In this document: piece after piece, positions 1 through 11,299 of the stretch
Position numbering within the stretch: the stretch's first letter is position 1
How the letters are laid out: every line of letters starts with the position of its first letter
Assembly (NCBI RefSeq): GCF_000003195.3
Contig: NC_012876.2
Coordinates: forward strand, 46,061,276 to 46,125,275
Source of the DNA: Sorghum bicolor
Lineage: Eukaryota; Streptophyta; Magnoliopsida; Poales; Poaceae
Length of the DNA stretch: 64,000 bases
Reading direction: 5' to 3'
Position numbers and translations under genes: made by a program
The notes under the pieces: model-generated
The model's database searches: none
Told to the model about the DNA's origin: nothing
Seen by the model: the letters and a program-made list of their open reading frames with translations, nothing else

Positions 1-538
1 ATCGCCCAGTCCTTCCCTAGGAAGGAGCATACGTATTTGAGGGTCCGAGCGTATTATTGGCTCTTCGCGTATGGGAGCACTGACCCTATTGCCTCGAGGG
101 GTCTTTTGATGGGATATTACACCTGTGGCACTGTACCTGCGTATACCTTTTTCCATTTTTGGGGATAAAGCTAGGAAAGTGGGGATTTGACGGGTGCACA
201 TTCCCCTATCACGTTTCCTGTGACTGTCGGGTAAGGTGGGAGCATGCCAGTCGCATTAAATTCCGTGACTTCCGTACCCACAACAGGCGGCGGGGGAACA
301 CTTTTGCGCTTGAGGCTATTTGATTCACTCGATGCCTGTTTCCGTAATCGATGTTTGCCGGCTATCGAGCCCTTGCCCATTTGCTTGACCGTATTTCCGT
401 ATTTGAGGCTAGGGTCAACATCATGCTGTGGGTCGAGCCAGGGCGTCGTGAACTTATGTTTGCACTAGATCATCGAGCCTGATCAAGGCTCAGGTTGCCT
501 TTGGATCTTTTCATCAGGAATGTCCGCTAGGGCACCCC
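1..538. other. Unassigned leading stretch, probable transposon debris
   Basis: No intact gene is visible. Short open stretches occur on both strands but none reads through without stops. The plus strand has a patch with cysteine- and tryptophan-rich coding flavour (about 110-300) that I cannot assign to a family. Because the adjoining 539-1110 region is a broken transposon domain, this is probably part of the same decayed element. Confidence 0.3.
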
Positions 539-1110
539 CTATTGACAGCCTCGATAGTATACTCCACCAGCAATCTTGGATCCTCCAACTGCTCCTTTCT
601 TCCTCAAGCAAAACAAATAGCGAAATAAATTGAAATGCGGCTCTATCCCCACAAAAGCTTCACATAGATGAATAAAAGTGGCAACAAGAAGGATGGAGTT
701 GGGATGCAGGTTGCAAATCCCAATCTCATAATAGACAAGCAAACCCTAAAAAAAGGGATGAACTAAAACCCCGAACCCCTCTTAAAGAAGTCTTCGAAAA
801 CAACAATCTCACTGGGTCTTGGATCCGGGAAGCTTTCTCCTGACGGCGCCCTCCAGCCGCCGAGTTCTTGGTTATGTTGATGCCCCATCTCGACAAGCTC
901 GTTGCTGGACTTCGTGGTGGACTTGGACTTCTTCCATTCTTTCGCCATCATCTCGGCTCTCTTCTTTGAGTCACTCTTGGCCATTTCGCTAAGGTGGATG
1001 TGATATGGATCTAACTCGTTGGCAAGGCGCAAGGAGGAAGGAGGCGAATGTCTAGTGGACACAACTGCTGGGTGGAAATCTAGTAGTACGCTACTTCGGC
1101 TATTTATCAT
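539..1110 (-). pseudogene. Broken 'putative gypsy-type transposon' (Transposase_28-like) domain
   Basis: Two minus-strand reading frames in different phases, 763-1110 and 539-742, together resemble the plant domain described as 'putative gypsy type transposon' (PF04195). The upstream part holds GGWRAPSGESFPDPRPSEIV followed by a phenylalanine-rich segment ending in FKRGSGF. The downstream part holds CNLHPNSILLVATFIHLCEA and GIEPHFNLFRYLF, in the order expected for that family. A frame shift near 745-770 separates them, so no single product can be made. The domain is found in gag-like or accessory ORFs of grass retroelements; which element it belongs to cannot be told because both flanks are degraded. 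Family assignment is from remembered motif order, not a search. Confidence 0.6.
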
Positions 1111-1453
1111 GGGGCAACAACCTCTTCCACTTCCCGCATCTTAGGGAAGTGTGCGGTTTCTGTGGCAAAAATGTCGTTTTAGTTTCCAATTTTGTCGTAA
1201 AAAATCCACCGCATTTTTAAATAATTGTTGGAGCTATTTTTGCTTCGGTTCGTGTATTGGGCGGCTAGGTTGCCAGTGGCACTTCTTTTCACACACTAGA
1301 CTGACATTTTGATAGCTTTGCCAAGATGGGCTGACGCTCTGTCACGTCACAAATTAACTGACAAAAGGATGTGAAGACTAAAGTACAAGTGAAGGGTTTA
1401 TTAAGATCAAGAGCTCGTCTGATCCTATGTAGTGTTTGGGGACCGTGCCGACT
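1111..1453. other. Unassigned, AT-leaning intergenic stretch
   Basis: I see no coding signal, RNA gene or clear terminal repeat here. The last bases (about 1438-1452) resemble part of the following 80-bp repeat unit. Confidence 0.3.
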
Positions 1454-1712
1454 ACCAACCATGCTCGGGGACTGGTCCACCAGCCTCTATGATAAAACTG
1501 GGGACTGTACCGACCACCGAGTAGGCTTATGGTAACCAACCATGCTTGTGGACTGGTCCACCAGCCTCTATGATAAAACTGGGGACTGTACCGACCACCA
1601 AGCACGCTTATGGTTACCAACCATGCTTGGGGACTGGCCGACCAGTCTATATACTATGCTCGAAGACTCTACAGACCATCAAGCACGCTTACGGTTACCA
1701 TCCATGCTTGGG
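1454..1712. repeat. 80-bp tandem repeat, about three copies
   Basis: The motif ACCAACCATGCT recurs at about 1457, 1537 and 1617, and as ACCATCCATGCT at about 1697, giving an 80-bp period. Each unit also holds GGGGACTG near GGTCCACCAGCC and a GACCACC(G/A)AG segment. The third unit is the most diverged. Arrays like this are common in subterminal regions of CACTA elements and in LTRs of grass retrotransposons; which one applies here is not settled. Confidence 0.75.
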
Positions 1713-2462
1713 GGTTTCTCTTTTTAGTTACATATAAATCAGACTCATATACAACTCAGTGGTGATTTTGATTTTTTATACCTTGCTACAAAGCTCCTAC
1801 CTCGCTTTCCAGGAAGCTCGGGGACTACATCGGCACGATGCATCTAGCAATGCATCTCAGTATCAGAATTTCTATGAGGATTTTTCTTTTTAGACCTTGG
1901 CACCATGTGCTTATGTCACCTACTACCAGGCTCGGGAACTAAGTGGGCACACTTCACCTTACAGTGAATATGCTCGCTTTTTTAAAGCATATACTTTTCA
2001 GAAAAGTAAAGTGGGCACACTTCACCAGGAAAGAAATCTTTTTTGATTAATAGCACTATGCCTTTTTCAAACAACCTGCTTCTTCGATATTTATGTGGAT
2101 CAATTTTCTTTTGAGTTGGTTAAAATACCATTGCGACTGTTCGGATGACTTTACTGCTGGTCGGAGATGTCAAGCCTCACTGGTCAGAGAAGCTCAAGGT
2201 GGTGTGTTACATCATAATACATGGAGCTCAGGGACTAGCTGTGGGGGTATAAACCCCTATACCCTTACGGCTAGACTTAGGCCAGGAGATTTGGCCCATT
2301 ACGAGACAGCTCGAGGCTTGATCCAACTGCTCGGAGTTTCACGCAAGGAAACAAGATGTGGAGATCAAGCAGGATTCTAGTCGGTTAGAATAGGAATTGA
2401 TATCGTATTATCTATCACAATTGTAACCGACTAGGATTAGTTCCTAGATTTGTAACTCTACC
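1713..2462 (+). repeat. LTR-like retroelement fragment
   Basis: This stretch repeatedly uses GCTCGGGGACTA-type phrases (about 1808, and GCTCAGGGACTAG near 2225) and then GTGGGGGTATAAACCCCTAT (about 2240) and AACCGACTAGGATTAGTT (about 2427). These phrases resemble LTRs of large grass Ty3-gypsy elements. TATAAA near 2248 could be a promoter box. No second copy or target-site duplication is visible, and it abuts the transposase fragment at about 2462, so it is a truncated piece at best. Confidence 0.35.
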
Positions 2463-2674
2463 GATGAAAGCTTCGGCACCCAGTCGATGGCCAGCAGTGG
2501 AAAGATTTCAATGAAAACCACAAGGACTTTGCTAATGAACCAACGAATGTTAGGTTCGCACTGAGTACTGACGGAATGAATCCATTTGCTGAGAGGAGCA
2601 GCAAGCATAGCACATGGCCAGTGATCCTCACCATCTACAACCTCCCTCCATGGTTGATGCAGAAGCAAAAGTAC
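2463..2674 (+). pseudogene. TNP2-type CACTA transposase, part 1 (5'-truncated)
   Basis: The frame starting just after 2463 encodes LRHP...QWKDFNENHKDF...VRFALSTDGMNPFAE and then a TWPVILTIYNLPPWLM segment, which are hallmark phrases of the Transposase_21/TNP2 family (transposase of CACTA elements, nuclear, cuts element ends). The start codon and N-terminal part are absent; a TGA lies in frame just upstream, consistent with a truncation junction. The copy is cut at AAG TAC (2669-2674) by the copia element, and translation resumes in frame at 31625. Confidence 0.8.
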
Positions 2675-4200
2675 TGAAAGTGCATCTAGGCCCCTAGTGA
2701 TTTCGGTGATTAATGACATTGTTGATTACTATGACAAACGTGTGTTTTGCAGAGGCAAAGTCATAGGTATGGTCATGGTAAATAGGTACTCGATGGACAG
2801 GGACGTACATGCCTACTTAATAGTGGAAATCGGTTCGGTTTTCAAAGGATGGATGGACATCGTCAAGACTAGACTAGGTCTAAGTGCCATATGGTGAAGA
2901 AGGGCACTTAGAGTAGTTTAAGACTTTGTTTTCCTTTGACCGTACTATTAAGAGGGGCTTTGATCTAGTAGCTTGACTTAGGCAAGGCTTTAGGTTTAGG
3001 TGTGGTGCACACATGGTAAACCTAGCACTAGGCAGCTCAGAGATAGTCCTTAGATCGAGAGGAACCAACTTCGTTTTGGAGCGATCGTGTTTCGACGAAG
3101 TTAGGGTGCCCAAGGGGGCACCGGACGCTGCACCGGACGCTCTGTGAGTGCGTCTGGTGAGGTCCTTAGCCGTTGGCTTAGTGCGGTGCTTAGGGTTAGG
3201 CACCGGACGCTGGCACCGGACTCACCGGGCAGCGTCCGGTCCCATACCCAGGGAGGTTGTAAAACCTCCCCGAGCACCGGACGCTAGCACCGGACGCACC
3301 GGGTAGCGTCTGGTCCCATGCGCAGGGAGCATGTAAAACTTCCCAGAGCACCGGACGGTGCACCGGACGCTAGAAGATAGCGTCCGGTGATCTGTCAGAA
3401 GCAAGTACAGTTAGCCGTTATGGAGCACCGGACGCTCGGTGCAGTGCATCCGGTGACCCCATTTTCAGTGGAAAACGGTTGGTCGACCTTTGGACTTTGT
3501 CAATAGTATTTATACTCCTCCACCTCGTCCATGAGAGGTCTCTTGCCCATTTGAACTTCAGAGAAACTTGTTGTGGAGCAAGAGAGTAGCAAGAGCCTAG
3601 AGAGGATTGAGATTTAAGTGATTTCTTGAGAGAATCCTTCTCTAGTGAGTTCCAAGAGTCAAGTGTGCATCCACCATTCTCTAGAGCCTTGTTTGGGTCA
3701 AGTGAGAGTTCTTTGCTTGTTACTCTTGGTGATCGCCATCACCTAGACGGTTCGGTGGTGATTGGAGACACAAAGACCGCCCGGAGTTCTTGTGGGTGGC
3801 TCATGTCAAGCTTGTGAGCGGTTTTGGGTGATTCACCGCGACAGAGTGTCAAAGAATCAGCCCGTAGAGAGCACTTGGTCCTTGCGCGGATCAAGGGAGA
3901 GCAAGACCCTTGCGCGGGTGCTCCAACGAGGACTAGTGGAGAGTGGCGACTCTCCGATACCTCGGCAAAACATCGCCGAGCACTTTCTTCCACTACTCCT
4001 TTACATTCTAGCATTTACTTTGTGTTTTTACATTCTTAGAATTGCCTTGCTAGAATAGGATTGGAACTAGGTTGCAAAACTTTTATCCGGTAGTTCTCTA
4101 GGTCACACTAGGCACAAGGGGTGAAATTGGAGCTTATAGGTTGCTTAAATTTTTAGAGAAGCCCAATTCACCCCCCCTCTTGGGCATCTTGATCCTTTCA
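2675..4200 (+). repeat. 5' LTR of SIRE-like copia element
   Basis: It starts TGAAAGTGCATCTAGG and ends GGGCATCTTGATCCTTTCA, and matches 30086-31619 along its length. It holds a GC-rich minisatellite (3112-3450) in the probable U3, then a TATTTATACTCC promoter-like box near 3508. Length is 1526 bp against 1534 bp for the 3' LTR, the difference coming from repeat-unit gain and loss. Confidence 0.93.
3112..3450 (+). repeat. GCACCGGACGCT minisatellite within the LTR
   Basis: The motif GCACCGGACGCT and its inverse AGCGTCCGGTC recur many times, often as adjoining inverted pairs (for example around 3195-3245 and 3275-3315). The 3' LTR carries the same array (about 30530-30870) with one unit of about 16 bp missing and another of about 21 bp added. 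The CpG-rich dyads could form hairpins in U3 RNA or act as binding sites; no function is proven. Confidence 0.8.
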
Positions 4201-4216
4201 ATTGGTATCAGAGCCT
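4201..4216 (+). promoter_or_regulatory. Primer binding site, initiator tRNA-Met type
   Basis: TGGTATCAGAGC starts at 4203, two bases after the LTR end. It is the complement of the 3' end of plant initiator tRNA-Met, the usual primer of Ty1-copia reverse transcription. Confidence 0.93.
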
Positions 4217-4253
4217 AGTGCTCACTATTTAGGCTTCACCGCCTAGAGAAAAG

Positions 4254-5510
4254 ATGTCTAACGGGGATGGACCACCACCCATGTTCGATGGGGATGACTT
4301 TCCGTATTGGAAAATACGGATGGAGTCATACCTTGAGGCATGCGATGTAAAGTGCCTAAAAGCCACGACCGAAGGGTTTACCCCTCTAGCAAAAGACACC
4401 GCTCTTACTCCACAAGAGCAAGAAAACGAGAAGTGGAATGCGAAAGCCAAAAACCACATCTTTAGAGGCCTTTGCAAAGAGGTGTTCAACCGCGTTAGGA
4501 GCCACAAAACCGCCAATGCTCTTTGGAAGGAACTTTGTGCGCTCCATGAGGGATCAAAGAGTGAACGCGAGGAACGCTACTTAGTGATGAACAAGCTAAA
4601 TACATTTGAGATGCTTCCCAAAGAAAATGCTAATGAAATGTATTCTCGCTTGAATGTTATTGTAGAGGAGCTAAATGGACTTGGCCTCACTCAAATGAGT
4701 GCGGCGGATGTAGCAAGGAAGATACTATGTGTGCTTCCCATTGAAAAATATGGGCACATAGTAACAGTGCTTCATCAAGGCAATCTTTCCACCGCTACAC
4801 CAACTGCCATATTGGGAAAGATCAATGCTCATGAGATGTACATGCACATGAACCCCCAAGATGGCTCCTCATCGGCCAAGAAGGAGAAGAAGGACTTGGC
4901 CCTCAAAGCTTCTCACAAGGGCAAGGCAAAGAAGATTGAAGTCGAGTCATCAACTTCAAGTGATGATGATGCATCTATTGCCCTCATGGTGAGAAGAACC
5001 ACAAAGATGTTAAAGAAGCTCAACAAGAATGGAGTCAACTTTGACAACAAGAAGAAGAAGTTCTTCACAAGTAGCAAGAGAAAGCCCATCTCCGAGATGG
5101 ATTGCTACAATTGTGGTGAGCTTGGCCATCTTGCTCACCAATGTCCAAAGCCCAAGAAGGACAAATACAAGAAGAAGAACAAAGAGCAAGATGACTCAAG
5201 TGATGATGACAAGAATGAGAAGAAGCAATACAAGAAGAAAGGTGGCAAGAAGAAGCAGCACTACAAGAAAAAGAATGGCAAGGCTTACATTGTTGGTGAT
5301 TGGCTCACCGACATTGAAAGCTCAAGTGGTGACTCCTCCGGCAATGAGAGTGATGATGAGAAGGTTGCCGCCATTGCCATCGATGCTCCCTCACCATCAT
5401 CTTCACCACCATCTACATCCCCTACACACCTATGTCTTATGGCTAAGGGTGACCGGAAGGTACAAAGTGAGGATGAGAGTAGTGAAAGTGATAGTGAATA
5501 CGAATCACCT
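4254..5510 (+). pseudogene. Ty1-copia Gag, 3'-truncated
   Basis: The frame opens at MSNGDGPPPMFDGDDFPYWK, typical of the DUF4219/UBN2 (retrotran_gag) family, with a helical capsid-like region over about residues 1-190. A CCHC zinc knuckle, CYNCGELGHLAHQC, lies at about residues 283-297, followed by a lysine-rich then acidic serine-rich tail. Gag forms the virus-like particle and binds element RNA. The frame runs into unrelated gypsy LTR sequence at about 5509-5519 and stops at 5606, so the last residues are not copia. No protease, integrase or reverse transcriptase follows. The start was chosen because it is the first ATG downstream of the primer site and matches family N-termini. Confidence 0.88.
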
Positions 5511-5600
5511 TCTTTGGTTTATGAGTTTACTTTAATCCTCTTCCGGTTGAGTATTAGAGTAATCACTGCTAGCGTAAACGTGGTGTTTAGGCTAGGGTAC
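5511..5600 (+). repeat. 5' LTR of element 3, left fragment
   Basis: The segment beginning TTTGGTTTATGAGTTTACTT matches the inside of the 3' LTR at about 28746-28836. It is joined to copia gag on the left through the shared string TTCTTTGG and is cut on the right by element 1. Confidence 0.88.
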
Positions 5601-6838
5601 TGTTGATATTTGGGAACGCAATAAGGAATTGATCCGCAAGCACACGGATATCGTTGAGCATTTCACCCGGGAGGTTATCCAGAGTTATCGTATTTATATT
5701 TTTACCACTGGGAGAAAGGGTGCATCTGACTAACCAAATCTATTGCTACTATCCCTTTAGGCTACAAAGAATGTCTCTCGATGTGAGTGATAAATAGAGA
5801 AGACTGCAACCGTAGTCTCCTTCTAACCTTGGTAAGGATGATCTACTGTTCTAATGGGGAGGCTAACGGAATCTAGACAACACAAAGGATGTTCGACCCA
5901 CACCTATAAACCCTATCCTTCCTGCTAACGAGATGTGATCTACAAAGGTAGCTCGGAATTGTCACGTTCCTCACTACTACCACGGTCCAGCTAGTCAGGG
6001 AATATCTATGAGTACCCCAGCCTAAACACCACGTTTACGCCAGCAATGATTACTCTAAACTCTACGCGAAGAGATTAAAGTAAACTCATAAACCATAAGA
6101 ACAATAAAACAAGAAGTTACTAGAATTTAGAAGTCGAAATACTGAAGAATCCTAGGAGCAAGCTTCGGGTTAGGAGAACTTGATCCCGCAGGTACAAGCT
6201 TGGAGTAGACACCGACAGGCTGGGCTTCCTCCAATCTACACCTCCACTCTATCTCTCTCAATCTAGTAGAAACTAGAAGATCTATTTCTACCTTACATTG
6301 GTTGCTAAACCTAAAAAGAAATATTAATTAGAGAAGAGGTTTTCCTTCGAGGGCACCCCTCAGTCTCTATGATAATTTCTTCATGTCTTCTCCAGGGGCC
6401 AGGGGGGTCTCCTTATATAGTCCTCCCCTTCTATGCGTTTTTGGGTCGATAGGCGATGTGGTACTACGTTATTCTGGATCCAATAGGTCGGTGGAGATCT
6501 CCTGAGAGAAAGAGTCCTGATTGGGCTCGGCAGGTGGGCGGGCGCCCAAGGAAACTGGGCGGGCGCCCAGGTCCTGGCCCCGTTTCGCCTCCGCTTCGGT
6601 CTCGTGGCTTCTGGAGTCTTCTAGATGGTAGAAAATTGTGCGGTGCGTTGATATCTCTATGTAATCCTGACATGTGGGCCTTTCTTCCGTATTTCATGAT
6701 AACCCCCTGCAGAAATAGACAAACACCAAAACTCGTGGAATTCTGTCAGATAAAACCCTAAGTCTAGATGTTGATTTCATTTGGATCCTTTTCTTTGTTT
6801 ATTTGATAATTAAATTTGATACTTAAGGACCATCAACA
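5601..6838 (-). repeat. 3' LTR of element 1
   Basis: On the minus strand it starts TGTTGATGGTCCTTAAG and ends CCAAATATCAACA. It contains a paired GGGCGCCC-type GC box (about 6535-6572), here enlarged by a 21-bp tandem duplication absent from the other LTR. TATATAG near 6414-6420 could be the promoter box on the minus strand. Confidence 0.93.
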
Positions 6839-9053
6839 AGCTCCCCCAAGCTTACCTCTTGCTCGTCCCTGAGGAAGGATAGACTCAACAGTGGATCAGA
6901 AGTTGTTGCAATATCTTAAAGATTTGACGGTACACATGCTTTTAAATAATATCTCATCTCTGAGTTAGAGTAAACTATCATGAACTAAAACTTACTTACT
7001 TTACCTTTCACCATTGGACTTGTAACCGTCACTTCTGTCTTAAGAGGTTAAAAGATAGAACAGTCTGGCCAAGTGCCATGTCTCTTATTCTTGATGAGCT
7101 ATAGCTCTGGGTTTTTTTTTTTGCAAATTTTCAAATAAAACTCAGAGATTCCTTGTATGACTCTCTCATATCTCTCTTTTGTGGTATTTCTGGATCCTTA
7201 CCAAGGCATTGATGGTATATGCCTTCTCTCAAGATATGTGGTATTTGTGGTATAAGGCATAGTGACATTGCCTTCTCTCTCACCCAACTCTAATAAGGCT
7301 TGATATCTGGAGCTCATAGGTGGGAGAGAGTTAATACATACTTATAAGACATTTATTGCATAGTCAAACCATGGATCCAGAGAAACAAATCAATAAGCCA
7401 AATCAAGATGTGCGTGTGTGGCGAATGAATGGTGTATGGTGATGATGGTAATAACAATGGTGAAAGTCTAATTCTACTTTTGCTCTTTGGAGGGGATACA
7501 TACCTTCCTTGCTTTTTGAAACTTTATGAGGAGAATGAGATGCTCTTCTTTTTCTTTCCTCTCAGGTGGGTATCTTGTACCTCTAATTCTACTGTCGGAC
7601 ACTTGTCCATTTTTACCTCTCATCTCACTTTTTCTTTCTTTCGAGGTTCCGGGCACTTGCCCCTTTTTATTTCCTCGTTTATATTTTTTTTTCTTCTCTT
7701 TTCTTTCTTTTTTTTTCAGAGCACTCATCTCTTGAGATAATATAGCAAGTGGTAGTAACCAAAATATTTGGAGCATTTATTTCACAGGGAATAACAGGGA
7801 TAGGAAAAATGTTTTTGGCTATTCTCTCCCGGATTAGGAGTAGAATATTTTTGGGTGATTCTGGAGATGGAAATGGATGGATATATGTGGATGGTACTTC
7901 CAGAGTAGAAGTAGCATATATGAGTGAACGTGCAAGTGAATCTTGATTTAACCACATGACAAGCTCCTAAGGGTCTACACAGCTTGACCACACTCAATGC
8001 TCATAAGCACTAAATACTAAATGTGTGGCTCAAAGTCTAGCAAGCATGTATATATGGCTGTGGTAGGAATTCAAACTCTCATCATACAGGAACTCATCAT
8101 GCAATATTTTAAAGATTTTTTAAGATAAAATTTTCCAGAATTCTAGCATCTCTAGGAACAGATAAACAGCAGCTCAACCTTCCCATATCATATCCGTTAA
8201 CAACTTGGATTTCAGATCAAGTTTTCATCCCACAAGTTTAGATCTAGAGCAAGCTTTAAATTATAACAGTTATGTCTAAACTTGAGAGGGAACTTCAAAA
8301 TTACAAATTAGGCAGAGCAACTATTCATCATATCCATGCTAGAGTTTTATTATTAAGATTCAGATTAGCATAGCCACTTTATTTATTTATTAAACATACT
8401 AAGCAAAAGATATATATAAGCACAAAATATTTATTTGGTTTTTCATAGTTTATGTATTTTAATATTCTAATATAATATAAGTATAAAGATAGGTAGAAAT
8501 ACTTAGCGAGAATAATGGGAGTGCTTTCCCCCAAGCTGAATTTTGACGTAATTTCTCTTGATGTAGCTAGCAGGTGGCAGAGGTGTATTTGAAAGTCAGC
8601 AGCATTCTGACAGCGATTAGAATGTCCTTCGTCTGCTAGTCTTCTTGATTCTTAAATTCTGTGGAGCTCAAATAAACAACAAAGCTTGTGGAACTAATTA
8701 AGTGTTAGCATAAATATCTAGCCTTCATCATGTTGAGCTTCCTTAATAAATGTTATTTATTTAGCAGGATCATACACTTATTATTATTATATATATTTAT
8801 TATTATTATTTTTTATATATATATTTTTTTATTGTAATATGAAAACTTATTTATTTTATTTTTATGCCACCACAGTGAATGTACTTATGGGTTTTATGCC
8901 ATGAGCATACTCACATGGGGCTTACTATTTTTTTAACATTTTTATTTTCTTTTCAAGATAGTATGAACCTGATTAACTAAGCAAATTATAATTGAATAAT
9001 TGAAAGGAAAGGGTAACTACCAAGTTTACCTCTTGGCAAGGCGTTCGGTATTT
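6839..9053 (-). other. Non-coding 3' region of element 1
   Basis: The polypurine tract (minus strand AAGCTTGGGGGAG) abuts the 3' LTR at 6839-6855. The rest shows no long frame and is homologous, in opposite orientation, to 17900-20083 in element 2 and 25850-28011 in element 3. It includes an AT microsatellite near 8780-8830 and a T-rich tract near 7680-7715. A 2-kb conserved non-coding 3' region shared by three elements could hold packaging or RNA-processing signals, but nothing specific is recognised. Confidence 0.7.
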
Positions 9054-9818
9054 TTATGTCCTCCGAACGGGACTCTCTGTTTTCTCAGTCGTCCTGGGAT
9101 TCGCTAGGTGGCGTAGTCGGTGATTCCGGCGGCGCCTCTCTTCGTGTATAACTATCTTCTCCCTCCATACCTGATTCGGTGCTACGGTCTCCTCAGGACA
9201 GTTCTGTTCAAGCTGTATGACTTCAGTCTTTCTCCTTCGTAGTCTACCCATCCGTTCTTGATGATTTGCCTCCTCTTGGTTGCGGTTGCGTCGTCTTCTT
9301 GTCCTGACCTGCTTAGAGTCTTCAACTATATAGTTATGGTCAGTAAAACAGTTGCGTACCTTCTCAGAGGCGAAGTACATGTGGACTTCTTCAGTCTCAA
9401 TGTAGATGATTGCTTTGATAGTGTTGAGGAACGGTCTTCCAAGGATGGTGGGTGGATCATATTCGTCTTCTCCCATGTCAATGACCTGAAAATCATCTAG
9501 AGCTGAATATATTGGTTGTAGGGGCATGGTTCCATGCAGGAGCTGATAAGTGACTGCGGCCATTATGTTGTCGTCAGATCCGGTGTCGTAGAGTGTCTTC
9601 TGAAAAGAGTATCCATTGATTGCGCACTTGATGCTTGGAACACCAGGGTCGTCCTTCTTGATCAAGAAAGGTGACTTGAGTCGACGATGTTGACCTCTTC
9701 CGACAAGGATCCAATGTTTTAAGTCTTCTGGACAAGACTTTCCACCATCTTCATCCTTTAGGTGCATCATTTGATTAGGTATAGACCTTGACGTCTGCAC
9801 CTCTTGATACGGTGTCAC
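9054..9818 (-). pseudogene. Retroviral-type aspartic protease remnant of element 1
   Basis: The 254-residue frame has LKSPFLIKKDDPGVPSIKC, an active-site-like LYDTGSDDNIMA, and the conserved TILGRPFLNT that closes the fold of Ty3-gypsy proteases. An arginine-rich tail follows. About 80 bases between the active site and FQVIDMGEDEYDPP are missing compared with element 2, and the same deletion occurs in element 3. The flap region is therefore lost and activity is unlikely. The preceding gag and first protease module seen in element 2 are absent here. Confidence 0.8.
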
Positions 9819-11299
9819 CCATGTTCTTCTTTGCCCAGCAGTTCGAAGTATGGTGTTGGCAATATCCTGCTCAGTGTGTTTGTGCTCATAGATCCAGGTC
9901 CTTCACTTGGTGGAGTCTGGGAGTTGTAAAACTCCTCCATGTTTTGCTTGAAGTGTACCTGTTCATAGAGACAAGGCAGAGATCAACTGCATGGGCTCTG
10001 TTGGTGGAAAACACCAACAGAACCAAAAGTGTATTTGTTCTTCTCTAACCTTAAGCATAGTGAGCAAGACAAAGTTGATGGATAATAAGATCATGAGTGT
10101 AGTATTTGAAACATTTGTCAGATCAGATGGCTCAACCTAATGGAAAGATAATCTATCTATATTTATGTTTTGTTTATATCTTCCAAATATTGAATGTGCA
10201 ACATATTAGCTTATATGTTTAGGAGCGTGGGATCACGAAGGTAGTACTAAGAACAAAGATTAAAGGACTAAACATGTTGAATTAATTGAGTTGGTTAATC
10301 TGGAGTTATAAATCATACATGATTGTCTCTTTTTTTATGTGAATGCTAGAACCAAGGAGAAGCTTATAAAAGCGATAGTCAAGTACCTTAAGGTGTTACC
10401 TTACTTGAAGAGTGATGGTACAGTATGACCTTGTGGAAGCTTTCCTTTCTTAGCGGTTGTGCATCATGTTTGTGACACCCTCCATGAATCATCTCTTATG
10501 AGCCACGTCTTTCTTGTGCAAATTGTTAAACTTCATGTGTCACTTTCTTCATCTCCGATGCGAGTTTATCTCAGGACTTCCCAGGTTGATATTGAAAGTT
10601 TTCCTGCAGGGGTTAGTCCAACAAAATATCCCATATCTACTATAGCATACTATCGGCTTAAAAATCAACCTAGACACCATGTCTAATTTGATTTAGAAGG
10701 GCATTTTAACCTAAGCACCATGCTTAATTTAAAATCCCTTGGAAGTAAGATCATCATTCCTAAACTAAGCACCATGCTTAATTAAGAGATAAATGAAACT
10801 ATTCCAAACCTAGACATATACTAAAGCAAATAAAGGTAGCATGAGAGCATTTATAGAGATCTACTTAAGTGGAGATGAAGTAGTGTAATTAGTATTTAAC
10901 AAATTGAGCATGTCTCAAAGGTAAGGACAACCAACGTTGCAACATGGCAAAAGATGTTTTTTATGTAAAGTACTCCCCCAAGCTTGAATTTTACAAAATT
11001 CAAGTTGGATGAATTTAATTCAATGTTGTGTGATGGTTGGTTGGACATACCCTGTGCTTGTCATTCATCCGATCTTCTTGCTCCAATCCTGGAAAGGTTA
11101 GTGACAAGAATACCCGAAGGAATATTTCTACAATTATCTTTATATGTTGAATACACAAGGCAATGTTGCAAATAATTTAAAGTTCATGTTATGATCTGAT
11201 AAGTGCTTGTTTTAGGACACTAAGCTTGTCCTTGGGAAACCATCAAGTTATGTTGGTGAAGTGGTTTCCCCTCCAACACCTACCTATAGCAAGATCAAC
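9819..11299 (-). other. Non-coding spacer of element 1 between ORF-A and protease remnant
   Basis: No convincing frame is visible. The stretch is homologous to 23322-24600 of element 3 in opposite orientation, including repeated AGCACCATGCTTAA phrases near 10655-10790. Confidence 0.65.

Noticed and set aside
100..300. Possible plant mobile domain (aminotransferase-like) fragment on the plus strand
   Set aside because: A few Trp- and Cys-containing phrases suggested it, but stops interrupt them and I could not match a motif order with any confidence.
5029..5535. 168-residue plus-strand frame rich in Arg, Thr and His
   Set aside because: It is an out-of-frame shadow of the copia gag tail, where Lys- and Asp-rich codons give open frames in other phases.
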